A stretch of DNA of 64,000 nt, from NCBI GenBank assembly GCA_011526085.1, contig WYBC01000038.1:186001-250000 (forward strand). The letters are read 5' to 3'. The stretch is from Lysobacter sp. GTDB taxonomy: Bacteria; Pseudomonadota; Gammaproteobacteria; Xanthomonadales; Xanthomonadaceae. The notes under the pieces are model-generated. The model was not told the DNA's origin. It saw only the letters and a program-made list of their open reading frames with translations, and did no database searches. The first letter of the stretch is position 1; each line of letters starts with the position of its first letter. Shown piece by piece: positions 27,352 through 36,686 of the stretch. The position numbers and the translations under genes were made by a program.

Positions 27352-28409
27352 GCCACACCTCCCTGTGCGTTCCGATGGATGGCCGGGCCGGCGGCCGTGC
27401 CCGGCACATAGACGAATGCCGGTCCCGCGACCGAGACCCCGTCGGCCAGCGGCGTGTTCAGCGCGCGGATCGCGGCCATGCGCAGATCGAACATCGCGCG
27501 CACCGCCTGGCCCATGCCGCCGGTGGCGCCGCTGAAGGTGGCGGCCAGCGCATCCACCAGCGCGCTGTAGGCGGCATCGCACGCCGCCTGCGCTTCGCGC
27601 GCGGCCGGCGGATCGTTCGAGAAATCGTGCTGCTCCGGATCGGGGATCGCCGGATAGACCTGGCTCCAGTCGATGCCCAGCGATCCTCGCCACGCATAGC
27701 CGACCGGATTGGGATCCTTCACCAGCACCTGGTTGCGCTCCATTTCCCAGAACCGGTAGTAATGCGCCAGTTCGTTCTGGAAGGTCAGCGGACTGCCCTG
27801 GCCGTCGGGGCTGACCGGCGTGCCTTCGCCCTCCGACACGATCTGCTCGATCGCCTTGTGCGCATCGGCGTAGTCGTTGATCGCGAAGAGTTGGCCCGGA
27901 AAGAACTGGGCGTCGTCGATCTGATGATTGCCGGGCACCCACGCGGACGGCGGCAGCGCGGCCAACGCCTGATCGAGCAGATGATAGAACTCGCCGATCG
28001 TGACCGTGGTGTCCGCGCCCCTCGCTTCGAACAGCGCGGGTGGATCGATCGGCTCGGAAGGTTCCTCGATCGCCATGCCCTGCGCCATGGCCTCGGGAGA
28101 AAACGGCAGCAGATGGATGATCAGGCCGCCGCCGACATCGCCCGGCAGCGGCCCCGGATACGTCGGCGGATTCATCCGCACCGTCCCGCCGATCGCGTTC
28201 ATGATGTTGCAGGCCAGACACATGTGGATCATTTCCTGCCCGACGATCCCGCCCAGCCGCGACATGGCCTCGGGATTGGTCTCGGGCAGGATCGTCATCT
28301 TCGCGTACAGATACGGCGGCAGCGTCGAGAACTCGAGATCGATGGCCGTCTGCACGGCCGCCTGTACATCCGCGATGTTCTGCGGCGCCTGCCATTGCAC
28401 TCTGATCAT
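27348..28409 (-). CDS. Ferritin-like di-iron protein, VioB C-terminal-domain-like
   Basis: This 353-residue protein has the ferritin-like domain found at the C-terminus of VioB. Likely iron ligands are Glu26 in TAIDLEFSTLPPYLYA, Glu59 and His62 in GQEMIHMCL, and a later Glu/His set in NELAHYYRFWEME. GGAGGGGG lies just upstream of ATG 28409, a strong ribosome site. The frame stays open far upstream but without family features. Its last bases overlap the start of the VioB-N-like gene, so the two halves are probably made together in equal amounts. Confidence 0.85.
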   Translation of the reverse strand: MIRVQWQAPQNIADVQAAVQTAIDLEFSTLPPYLYAKMTILPETNPEAMSRLGGIVGQEMIHMCLACNIMNAIGGTVRMNPPTYPGPLPGDVGGGLIIHLLPFSPEAMAQGMAIEEPSEPIDPPALFEARGADTTVTIGEFYHLLDQALAALPPSAWVPGNHQIDDAQFFPGQLFAINDYADAHKAIEQIVSEGEGTPVSPDGQGSPLTFQNELAHYYRFWEMERNQVLVKDPNPVGYAWRGSLGIDWSQVYPAIPDPEQHDFSNDPPAAREAQAACDAAYSALVDALAATFSGATGGMGQAVRAMFDLRMAAIRALNTPLADGVSVAGPAFVYVPGTAAGPAIHRNAQGGVA

Positions 28410-28979
28410 GATGCCCCCTCCTTGATCGGTGTTGAATGTCCATGCGCACCGTCGCGACCGCATCGGTCGATCCGTTCGAGTGATGCGCGAATAGGTCATG
28501 CGTCGTGCGGTGACGTTCCCCTGTCGATTCCAGTGCCATCCATCGGCCGTGCGGATGTCGCGAAGCGAAGGCGCGACGCCAGGTCCTGCTGCGGTGCGGC
28601 AAAGTCGAGGGCGGCGCTGCGGACGATCAGGCAAACCGCTTCCGTCGGCCCGATGATCGTCAGGCCGAACCGTCGTGCGCGAAGCGGTGCCGCAGCGTCG
28701 ATGCCCCCCGGTGTCCATGCAGCGGGATCACCATACTCCCGGGCGTGCAGGTGCGCAATTGGCTGTGGTGGACAGCGCGAATGCCTGATGTACCGCGAAT
28801 GCTTCGCGATGGCAGGGTTGTCCGAATTTCGTGGCGAGTGACGCTGCTTTGGCCGGCAATACCGTGCGTCGGAATCTGCTGGTGTTGTTGCCATTTCAGG
28901 CGGTTAACATGCCGCAGAAGTCGCGGTTCCGCGTCGGCGCGCGCCGGCGATTGATTAATCCGATGATGGAGTATCCAGC
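28410..28979. other. 570-bp gap between divergent accessory genes
   Basis: The gap should hold the promoters of the ferritin-like gene (minus) and the subtilase gene (plus). An open frame on the minus strand (28496-28894) has no family features or good ribosome site and is not called. TGATTAAT near 28952 could be part of a -10 region for the subtilase gene, and GGAG at about 28968 is its ribosome site. Nothing else is recognised. Confidence 0.4.
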
Positions 28980-30533
28980 ATGGACAAGAAGGACAAGGTC
29001 AGACAGGACTTGCGGCGGATCGGGGTTCTCGAAGGCATCATGCCGACACGCAGAGCCTTCTCGGTTGAAGCGCGTCGCGCGTGGGCAACGGTCGGTCGGG
29101 AAATCGCCGTCAACGAAGTGCGGGCTGCCGACATCCTGTCGCGGGATCTGTTGAAGTCGAGTCTGCCCCAGGACATCGTGCAGGAAGGGGCCATCGAGTA
29201 TCTCTCCAGTTCGGACGACAGACTCGAACAGCTTGCAGGATTCGCGCGCGCGGGGATTGGATTCTTCCGGGCGAGCGCCAGCTACATCGCCTCATCGGTC
29301 AATGATCGGCGGGAACGGGGAGGCAACGAGGCAGTGACCCGAGTCGTGACCGACGGCCCTCGTATACTCTTGGAAACGCAACGTTTGATCGTACAGTTCG
29401 AGGAAGGAGCGGAGGCTGGCGATATCGACGTCATCCTGCGTCGATACGCGCTATTTCCGTTCGATGCCGGTTCGCTACCTCCCGGGCTTATGCGGGTGGC
29501 ATGTACGTTGGATTCGGCGATACAGACAGCGCTCGCCTTGATGGAGGAAACTGTGGTCGTATTCGCGGAACCCGATTTTCTGGAACATATCGGCCCGCGT
29601 CACGTCCCAGCCGATCCTGATTACTCGCGGCAATGGCATCACGCCCGCATGGCCTTAGATCGCGCATGGGACATCAGTGACGGTGCGGGCGTCCGTGTTG
29701 CCGTTATCGACAACGGTTTCGATGCCACGCATCCTGATATGGCATTCGGCTCGCTTTCGGGCTGGTTCCGCGCTACGCCCGATTTGGTTGATGCGGACTT
29801 CGTCCACGGTATAACGGCCATGCCCGGCAGCAAACACGGCACGGCCTGCGCCGGCATGATTGCAGCCAAGGAAGGCAATGGGATCGGTGGATGCGGTGTT
29901 GCGTTCGGAAGCGAACTGTTGGCGATCGCGTGCGCGCCTGATCAGGTTCAGACACAGTCCACGTTGGCACGCGCGCTGACCTATGCTGTTCGTCCTGATC
30001 TTGAGGGCATAGACGGTCTAGGCGCCGATATCGTCTGCTGCTCGCTCGGACCGAATGGCGCAGTATGGGCGATGCGACAGGTGTTGGCTGATGCCATCGA
30101 CTTCGTATCCGCGAACGGTCGTGAGGCGCGCGGTGCGCCGATTTTCTGGGCATCGACCAATGGCAACCATCCGATCAGCGCCGATGAGGTGTGCTCACAC
30201 CCGCAGGTCATTGCTGTGGGCCGGTCGAGCAGCAACGATCTCGACGATGGTTCAGGTTTCGGTGACGAACTGGATTTTCTCGCGCCGGGTGTTTCCGTGT
30301 GGCTGCCCACGCAGGGTGGGGCCCATGCAGTCACGACAGGCACGAGCTTCGCCGCTCCCGCCGCAGCTGGTGTGGCCGCGCTGGCGTTGTCTGTCATGCC
30401 ATCGCTGACTTCTGCCGAGTTGCGTGAACGGTTGCGACAGAGCTGCGACAAGATTGGACCCTTGGCCTATGCTCATGGACGCAATCCACGTTATGGATTC
30501 GGTCGACTTAACGCGTTGAATGCCCTGGTGTGA
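28980..30533 (+). CDS. S8 family serine peptidase (subtilase) with N-terminal prodomain
   Basis: The 517-residue protein has the catalytic triad Asp244 (VAVIDNGFDATHPD), His286 (SKHGTACAGMIA) and Ser456 (TGTSFAAPAAAGVAAL). Residues 1-215 form a fervidolysin-like prodomain ending in VVFAEPDFLEHIGPR. There is no signal peptide, so it may act in the cytoplasm or leave by an unusual route. The next gene encodes a free homologue of the prodomain. Base composition is more AT-rich than in the surrounding housekeeping genes, in keeping with acquisition. The target is unknown. Confidence 0.92.
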   Translation: MDKKDKVRQDLRRIGVLEGIMPTRRAFSVEARRAWATVGREIAVNEVRAADILSRDLLKSSLPQDIVQEGAIEYLSSSDDRLEQLAGFARAGIGFFRASASYIASSVNDRRERGGNEAVTRVVTDGPRILLETQRLIVQFEEGAEAGDIDVILRRYALFPFDAGSLPPGLMRVACTLDSAIQTALALMEETVVVFAEPDFLEHIGPRHVPADPDYSRQWHHARMALDRAWDISDGAGVRVAVIDNGFDATHPDMAFGSLSGWFRATPDLVDADFVHGITAMPGSKHGTACAGMIAAKEGNGIGGCGVAFGSELLAIACAPDQVQTQSTLARALTYAVRPDLEGIDGLGADIVCCSLGPNGAVWAMRQVLADAIDFVSANGREARGAPIFWASTNGNHPISADEVCSHPQVIAVGRSSSNDLDDGSGFGDELDFLAPGVSVWLPTQGGAHAVTTGTSFAAPAAAGVAALALSVMPSLTSAELRERLRQSCDKIGPLAYAHGRNPRYGFGRLNALNALV

Positions 30534-30582
30534 ATATACTTGTCGACCGTCAAACGTCTTACGGTATCCAGTGAGGTTCGCG

Positions 30583-31083
30583 ATGGACGATGAATTCAGG
30601 CCGGTGCGTGACAAGGTCCTTGCGCGGCTGCGCAATCTTCGGGTCGTCGAAGGCATCGCTGCGACCCGCGACCCGTACCCAACCGGTACGGCGCTGCCGA
30701 TCTTGAACGAGGACGTTCCTAGACATGAACTTAAGGCCTTTCGTGATGCGGGATGGCGTTTTCTCTCCGGTTCTGCCTCCATGGACGAAAACGGGAAGCG
30801 CATGTTTCTCGATTCGGATGGGCATCTGAAGATCGACGCGGGTGCCCTGAATTTGCGCTTCCGACCCGATGCGGATCCAGCCAGCATCGAGACGTACCTC
30901 GCCGAGCATGCGTTGCGTGTGAGACGCAAGCTGGGATTCGTCCCTAACCTCTTCCTGGTCTCCAGCGAGATCGGGAAGGGCATGCCAGACTCGGTCGAGC
31001 TGGCACAAAAGCTCACCGATGAAGATGAGGCGCTGGTCATCTATGCGGAACCCGTGCTGATCGAGGGAATCGGTCCTCGCTGA
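30583..31083 (+). CDS. Stand-alone subtilase prodomain-like protein, candidate inhibitor
   Basis: The 166-residue protein aligns by eye along its length with the N-terminal part of the subtilase just upstream. RVVEGIAATR matches GVLEGIMPTR, AFRDAGWRFLSGSAS matches GFARAGIGFFRASAS, and the end VIYAEPVLIEGIGPR matches VVFAEPDFLEHIGPR. It has no catalytic domain. Subtilase prodomains fold and inhibit their own protease, so a free copy could serve as an inhibitor or immunity protein. GAGG lies 6 bp before ATG 30583. The 49-bp gap suggests one operon. The inhibitor role is inference. Confidence 0.8.
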   Translation: MDDEFRPVRDKVLARLRNLRVVEGIAATRDPYPTGTALPILNEDVPRHELKAFRDAGWRFLSGSASMDENGKRMFLDSDGHLKIDAGALNLRFRPDADPASIETYLAEHALRVRRKLGFVPNLFLVSSEIGKGMPDSVELAQKLTDEDEALVIYAEPVLIEGIGPR

Positions 31084-31093
31084 GTGGTTTCCG

Positions 31094-32608
31094 TCACGCC
31101 ACACGCACCGTCACCGCCCGCTCCCTTCGTCGATACCCGATCGCCTCCGCCACATGCGGACCGAGGATGTCGGCACTGCCGGCCAGATCCGCAATCGTCC
31201 GCGCCACGCGCAGGATGCGATGCATCGAACGCGCCGAGAGCTGCAACAGATCGATCGCGTTCTCGAGCATTGCCTGATCGTCCGGCGCAAGTCTGCAGAC
31301 CGCATTCGTTTCCGATTGATCGAGATGCGCGTTGCAGCGTCCGGCGCGTTGCCTCTGAACCTCGCGTGCGCGCACGACGCGGGCGCGGACTTCGGCGCTG
31401 GATTCGCCCGCGGGCGCATCGGGGCGCAGTTCGGCCGGCGGCAGTCGCGGGACTTCGAGATGCAGGTCGATGCGTTCGAGCAGCGGGCCGGAGATCTTGG
31501 CGCGGTAGCGTTGGATCGCGTCGGGATGACAGCGGCAGCGGCCGGAGGGATCGCCGGCCCAGCCGCAGGGGCAGGGGTTCATCGCGGCGACCAGTTGGAA
31601 GCGCGCGGGGAATTCGCACTGCCGTGCCGCGCGTGAGATGGTGACCACGCCGGATTCCAGCGGTTCGCGCAGGACTTCCAGCGCGCGACGGTCCCATTCG
31701 GGCAGCTCATCGAGGAACAGGACGCCGTTGTGCGCGAGCGAGATCTCGCCCGGCCGCGGTTCGGCGCCGCCGCCGACCAGCGCGACCGCGCTGGCGGTGT
31801 GGTGCGGGCTGCGGAACGGGCGGTTGCGCCAGCGCGTGGGATCGAGGCCGCGGCCGCTGATCGATGCGATGGCCGCGGTTTCCAGCGCGTCGGCTTCGCT
31901 GGCTTCGGGCAGCACGCCGGGCAGGCGCGAGGCCAGCAGGGTCTTGCCGCAGCCGGGCGGGCCGACCAGCAGCAGGTGATGGCTGCCGGCAGCGGCGATT
32001 TCCAGCGCCCGCCGCGCGCGGGTCTGGCCGCGGACATCGCGCAGGTCGGGGCCGTGGTCGTAGGCGCTGGCCGGGGCGATCGCGGCCGGCAGGATCTTCT
32101 GCCCGCACAGGTGCCCGCAGACTTCGAGCAGGGTGCGCGCGGTGAAGGCTTCGACGCCCGCGACCAGTGCGGCCTCCGCGCCGTTGCCGGCCGGCACGAT
32201 CAGCCGTCGGCCCTGCGCCGCCGCGGCCAGCGCCGCGGGCAGCACGCCGTCGACCGGCCGCAGTTCGCCGGTCAGGCCGAGTTCGCCGAGGAATTCGCAG
32301 TCGCGCAGGGCGTCGAGCGGTATCTGGCCGCTGGCGGCGAGGATGCCCAGCGCGATCGGCAGATCGAAACGACCGCCGTCCTTCGGCAGGTCGGCCGGGG
32401 CGAGATTGACGGTGATGACGCGGGCCGGGAAGTCGTACTGCGCGCACTGGATCGCGGCGCGGACCCGGTCCTTGGCTTCGCGGACCGCGGCTTCGGGCAG
32501 GCCGACGATGGACATCCGCGGCAGGCCGCCGGCGAGGAAGACTTCGACGTTCACGGCGGGCGCGCGCACGCCGGTGCGTGCACGGGTGTGCACGAGGGCA
32601 AGAGTCAT
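31094..32608 (-). CDS. comM: ComM/YifB family Mg-chelatase-like AAA ATPase
   Basis: ComM is a hexameric helicase that promotes branch migration during natural transformation. The 504-residue protein has the N-terminal Lon-like domain (MTLALVHTRARTGVRAP, VGLPEAAVREAKDRV), Walker A LVGPPGCGKTLLA and Walker B LFLDELPEW. C-terminal Mg-chelatase elements (ISGPLLERIDLHLEVP and LSARSMHRILRVARTIADL) are also present. Start 32608 fits the conserved MTLA opening. The ubiK gene is 11 bp upstream in the same direction. The gene ends only 10 bp from the convergent prodomain gene. Confidence 0.96.
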   Translation of the reverse strand: MTLALVHTRARTGVRAPAVNVEVFLAGGLPRMSIVGLPEAAVREAKDRVRAAIQCAQYDFPARVITVNLAPADLPKDGGRFDLPIALGILAASGQIPLDALRDCEFLGELGLTGELRPVDGVLPAALAAAAQGRRLIVPAGNGAEAALVAGVEAFTARTLLEVCGHLCGQKILPAAIAPASAYDHGPDLRDVRGQTRARRALEIAAAGSHHLLLVGPPGCGKTLLASRLPGVLPEASEADALETAAIASISGRGLDPTRWRNRPFRSPHHTASAVALVGGGAEPRPGEISLAHNGVLFLDELPEWDRRALEVLREPLESGVVTISRAARQCEFPARFQLVAAMNPCPCGWAGDPSGRCRCHPDAIQRYRAKISGPLLERIDLHLEVPRLPPAELRPDAPAGESSAEVRARVVRAREVQRQRAGRCNAHLDQSETNAVCRLAPDDQAMLENAIDLLQLSARSMHRILRVARTIADLAGSADILGPHVAEAIGYRRRERAVTVRVA

Positions 32609-32619
32609 GGCGGCGGCCC

Positions 32620-33392
<773 letters not shown>

Positions 33393-33510
33393 TCGTTGTT
33401 CGTCGTGGCGGGGCAATTCCGATCTCGCACAGGTGATTGCCCCAGGCTTGTGATGTCGTGATTGATGACTTTGGTGTAAAGCCTGGAATCTTTTTCGCGC
33501 TGGTGCGCGA

Positions 33511-33752
33511 GTGACTTTCTTTGGCGCAAAGAAAGTCACCAAAGAAAACACTCAGGTCCAATTCAAATCTGCCGCCTGCGACGTGGCCGGGATTTTTCTA
33601 CGAGGCATCCCTGCCTCGTAGAAAAACGGCGCACCTCCTGTGCGCCGCCCTTCGGGTCTACGATCATGGGATGGCGCACCGTTCCGATGTGGTCGTCGGG
33701 ACGATGAGCTGCACAAAAGCGATCGATTTTTCTCTATGCCCGGAGAAAAATC
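33511..33752. repeat. Cluster of strong hairpins downstream of glnB
   Basis: Four inverted repeats lie in the gene-free 33393-33750 region. GTGACTTTCTTT pairs across GGCGC at 33511-33539. A 15-bp stem beginning TTTTTCTACGAGGCA spans 33593-33626. GGCGCAC/GTGCGCC follows at 33628-33646. GATTTTTCTC/GAGAAAAATC spans 33725-33752 and touches the stop of the minus-strand gene. The first and last could act as terminators for glnB (plus) and the membrane protein (minus). Similar GTGACTTTCTTTGG repeats are familiar from Lysobacter-type genomes. Confidence 0.7.
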
Positions 33753-34752
33753 AGCGATCTCGCCCATTGGAAAGGCGAAGGCCGGGACGGAGCATGCCGA
33801 ACATCTCCCGGAACGCCCGGTGATTCAGCGGAAACTCCAGCACCACGTGCAGGAAGCTCAGGGTCAGCAGCAGCATGAACCCGAGTAAGTAATCGACGAA
33901 ATAGAAACCCGCCGCGAAGACCCACAGCGCGACGATCAGCGCGCCGCGTGCAGGCGAGATCCGCGCCCAGCCGATCACCTCGACCTTCGAGAACCAGTTG
34001 AGATAGTGATACAGGTAGGCAAGCGCCAGCACGCGGGTGACGAGGATGCTGGCGGGATGTTCGACCAGATGCGCGCGATCGATGGCGTAACCGGCGTCGC
34101 CGAGGATGAGCGTGTTGATGCCGGCGAGCGTGCCGACGAAGGCGCGTTCCGCCCAGGCGGACGCCGCGGCGCTCCAGTCCAGCGGCGCCAGCCAGCACAG
34201 CAGCGGGCACAGCGCGTAGGCGAGCAGCGCGACGGCACCGTCGCGACCGCGGCGCCGCAGCCAGCCGACGAGCATGAACAGCCCGGTGAACACGTAGACG
34301 TGGATGACCGTGGGCAGATAGCCTGCCAGCGAATCGGCCAGATCGAGGCTGCGCGCGAACCACAGACAGAGCGGCACCAGCGCCGCCAGCGCGAGCAGCC
34401 GTCGCCACCAGACCGGTGTCAGCAGCAGGATGAGCGCGAAGCCGAACAGCGCGAACAGCGCGCCGTTCTCGACCGCGCGCCGTAGCAGATCGCGATCCGC
34501 GTCGGCCGCCGCGATCACCGCGACGATCAGGGCGGTGCCGCCGACCCACAGCGGCCATGCGTCGCGACGCCGCGGCAGGAAGTAGTTGCGGTCGTGCAGC
34601 CACGAGATCTCGGTCATGTAGTGCAGCGGACCGAGCACGGCGTAGGCGAGCAGCAGGGTTTCGAACGGCCAGCGGAGGGCGAGCAGCATCGACGCCACGA
34701 TCAGCGCGATGTTCAACCGATCGATGTTCGAGGAACGTGCTGGTGCAGCCAC
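33751..34752 (-). CDS. Unknown multi-pass inner-membrane protein
   Basis: The 333-residue protein has about eight to nine hydrophobic helices covering nearly its entire length. Conserved-looking polar patches sit at helix ends: GPLHYMTEISWLHDRNYF near residue 42, PTVIHVYVFTGLF near 147, YLYHYLNWFSKVEVIGW near 245 and LSFLHVVLEFPLNHRAF near 300. The several histidines in membrane contexts suggest metal or haem binding or a desaturase-like site, but no family was recognised. The last codons overlap a hairpin that could stop transcription. Confidence 0.75.
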   Translation of the reverse strand: MAAPARSSNIDRLNIALIVASMLLALRWPFETLLLAYAVLGPLHYMTEISWLHDRNYFLPRRRDAWPLWVGGTALIVAVIAAADADRDLLRRAVENGALFALFGFALILLLTPVWWRRLLALAALVPLCLWFARSLDLADSLAGYLPTVIHVYVFTGLFMLVGWLRRRGRDGAVALLAYALCPLLCWLAPLDWSAAASAWAERAFVGTLAGINTLILGDAGYAIDRAHLVEHPASILVTRVLALAYLYHYLNWFSKVEVIGWARISPARGALIVALWVFAAGFYFVDYLLGFMLLLTLSFLHVVLEFPLNHRAFREMFGMLRPGLRLSNGRDR

Positions 34753-34857
34753 GGCGACGACGAAAGGCGGGTGGACGGGAGGCCGGATGGCACCGGCCGT
34801 GCCATGCGCACGCCGGTGCGCATCGGGCCGGATGTTACAACGGAAGTCGCGTGCCGC

Positions 34858-35610
34858 TCATCGGGAGACGGAGCCGATGTTCGCCTTCGGCCGCAGCCAC
34901 AGGAACAGGCCGAGCGCTGTCGTCCAGCAGATCGCCGCGGTCCACAGGTCGTGCGACAGGAAGTGCGCGCCGCGCAGTTGCTGCGCGATCCCGAACACGG
35001 CGCCGACGACGACCCCGACCGCCAGACCGCGCCAGCGCAGGTGCGGGCGGGTCATCAGGAAGAAGAAATACAGCGCCATCCAGGCATAGCCGCCGCTGGC
35101 GTGACCGGCCGGGAAACAGGACGCGTCGGGCAGAGGGTCGGGGCGCAGATCGAACAGGCCGAGATGCGGACGGGTGCCGCCGAGGCCGTCGATGTCCCAG
35201 GGGCAGTCCATGTTCGAGCCGGCCTTGATCGCGGCCACCAGCGCGGTCGAGACCAGCACCGACAGCGTCAGATACCCCAGCGGGCGCCGCCAGGCGGTCA
35301 TGCCGTCGCGCCGGAACGACGCCAGCCATGCGAGCAGCACGCCGGCCCAGGCGGCGACGCTGAGGTCGTGGCCCAGCCGATGCAGCAGGCTCTGGGTCAG
35401 GAACGCCTTCTTGAGTACCCAGCGATAGCCTTCCCAGGCATAGAGGCCGTGGGCGAGGCGCCAATCCAGGCCGTAGGCCCAGATCAGGGTGAGCGCGACG
35501 GCGAACAGCGCCAGCGGCGCGGCCAGATGGGTGCGCAGGTCGATCGCGCCCGCGGCGGGCAGTGACCGCGGCGCCACGACGGGCGCGACATGGGAAAGCG
35601 TGTCGTGCAT
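34858..35610 (-). CDS. PAP2 family membrane phosphatase
   Basis: The type 2 phosphatidic acid phosphatase fold removes phosphate from lipids such as undecaprenyl pyrophosphate, phosphatidate or lipid A. The 250-residue protein has five to six membrane helices. Motif 1 is Lys129 in KAGSNMDCPWD, motif 2 is PAGH with His170, and motif 3 is RGAHFLSHD with Arg213 and His220. The RGAHFLSHDLWTA form resembles lipid A phosphatases of the LpxE/LpxF type. The specific substrate cannot be told. A hairpin abuts the start codon and leaves little room for a ribosome site. Confidence 0.88.
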   Translation of the reverse strand: MHDTLSHVAPVVAPRSLPAAGAIDLRTHLAAPLALFAVALTLIWAYGLDWRLAHGLYAWEGYRWVLKKAFLTQSLLHRLGHDLSVAAWAGVLLAWLASFRRDGMTAWRRPLGYLTLSVLVSTALVAAIKAGSNMDCPWDIDGLGGTRPHLGLFDLRPDPLPDASCFPAGHASGGYAWMALYFFFLMTRPHLRWRGLAVGVVVGAVFGIAQQLRGAHFLSHDLWTAAICWTTALGLFLWLRPKANIGSVSR

Positions 35611-35613
35611 GTG

Positions 35614-35640
35614 GAAATCCCGGCGAGATGCCGGGATTTC
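35614..35640 (-). terminator. Hairpin after speE, abutting the PAP2 gene start
   Basis: GAAATCCCGGC and GCCGGGATTTC form an 11-bp stem around a 5-base loop. On the minus strand it is about 75 bases after the speE stop and 3 bases before the PAP2 start codon. It can be a speE terminator or a translation-blocking structure. Confidence 0.5.
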
Positions 35641-35715
35641 TAGACCGTTGCGCTTAAGACAGCATGAGACCGAAGTAAGCGAATCGTTACGGACGGCGCA
35701 GCGTCCGGCGCAGCG

Positions 35716-36579
35716 TCATCCGCCGAGGGCCTCCGCCACGAACGGCGGCAGCGTCGCCGCGCCCTTGTGGATGTCGGCGCTGTAGTACTTCGTCGCGAAG
35801 GTCTTGGCGCGGGCGTCGGCGTCGCGGAAGTCGAAGCCGCCCGGGCTTTTGGAAGGATGTTTCTTCGCCAGCGTCGCGCTCCACCAGCCGGTCGGATAGC
35901 AGGGCTGCGGGAACGGCAGCGTCTGGAAGCTCGCGAAGCCGGCCTTGCCCATCTCGCCGCGCATTTCCTTGATCAGGTCCAGCAGCACCAGCGGCGATTC
36001 CGACTGCTGGACGAGGATGCCGTCGTCCTTCAGCGCGCGGAAGCAGCTTTCGTAGAAGGCCTTGTTGAACAGGCCTTCGGCCGGGCCGACCGGGTCAGTG
36101 GAATCGACGATGACGATGTCGAGGCTGCCCGGCGCGCAGTTCGCCATGTAGGCGATGCCGTCGTCGAACAGCAGTTCGGCGCGCGGGTCGTGGTTGCTGT
36201 CGCACAGCTCCGGGAACCACTTCTCGGCCATGCGCGTGACCTGTTCGTCGATGTCGCACTGCACGGCCTTTTCGACGCCCGGATGCTTGAGCACTTCGCG
36301 CAGGGTGCCGCAGTCGCCGCCGCCGATGATCACGACGTTCTTCGGATCCGCGTGGGTGAACAGCGCCGGGTGCGACATCATCTCGTGGTAGAGGAAGTTG
36401 TCGCGGGTGGTCAGCATCATCGCGCCGTCGATGAGCATGAGGTTGCCCCAGTCGGTGCTCTCGAAGATCTCGATCTTCTGGAACGGCGACTGCACTTCGT
36501 CGAGCTTGCGGGTGATGCGGTAGCCGATGGCCGAGCCGGCGGGTTCGAAATTCTCGTAATGCCAGGTGGTCTCGGTCAT
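35716..36579 (-). CDS. speE: Spermidine synthase
   Basis: SpeE transfers an aminopropyl group from decarboxylated S-adenosylmethionine to putrescine. The 287-residue length is typical. The family motifs are VVIIGGGDCGTLREVLKH (nucleotide fold), VDSTDPVGPAEGLF (catalytic Asp region) and QPCYPTGWWSATLA. ATG 36579 fits the usual WHYENFEPAG opening. The frame is open further upstream without homologous features. speA lies downstream on the other strand, after an M48 protease gene, so polyamine genes are clustered. Confidence 0.96.
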   Translation of the reverse strand: MTETTWHYENFEPAGSAIGYRITRKLDEVQSPFQKIEIFESTDWGNLMLIDGAMMLTTRDNFLYHEMMSHPALFTHADPKNVVIIGGGDCGTLREVLKHPGVEKAVQCDIDEQVTRMAEKWFPELCDSNHDPRAELLFDDGIAYMANCAPGSLDIVIVDSTDPVGPAEGLFNKAFYESCFRALKDDGILVQQSESPLVLLDLIKEMRGEMGKAGFASFQTLPFPQPCYPTGWWSATLAKKHPSKSPGGFDFRDADARAKTFATKYYSADIHKGAATLPPFVAEALGG

Positions 36580-36686
36580 GGCGGCGTCCCGGAGGGCAGG
36601 AAAGGGGGCGGCATTGTACCGGAGCGGGTCGCGGGCTTCCGTTACGATGCCCCTCCGCGCGCGACGCGCCCCCCGAGAGGAACTCC

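Noticed and set aside
24883-28409. Complete violacein-type pigment cluster
   Set aside because: Only VioB-like halves are present; no flavin amino-acid oxidase or monooxygenase genes are in the window.
25492-28602. Single 1036-residue fusion of the two VioB-like halves
   Set aside because: The frame upstream of 27351 is out of phase with the ferritin-like protein; two separate genes with an ATGA overlap explain the sequence better.
28496-28894. 132-residue minus-strand frame in the gap before the subtilase gene
   Set aside because: No ribosome site, no family, Arg/Pro/His-rich composition; treated as intergenic.
28980-30533. IetS-type AAA/subtilase defence pair
   Set aside because: The adjacent gene is a prodomain homologue, and the only nearby AAA gene is comM, which is convergent and a normal core gene.
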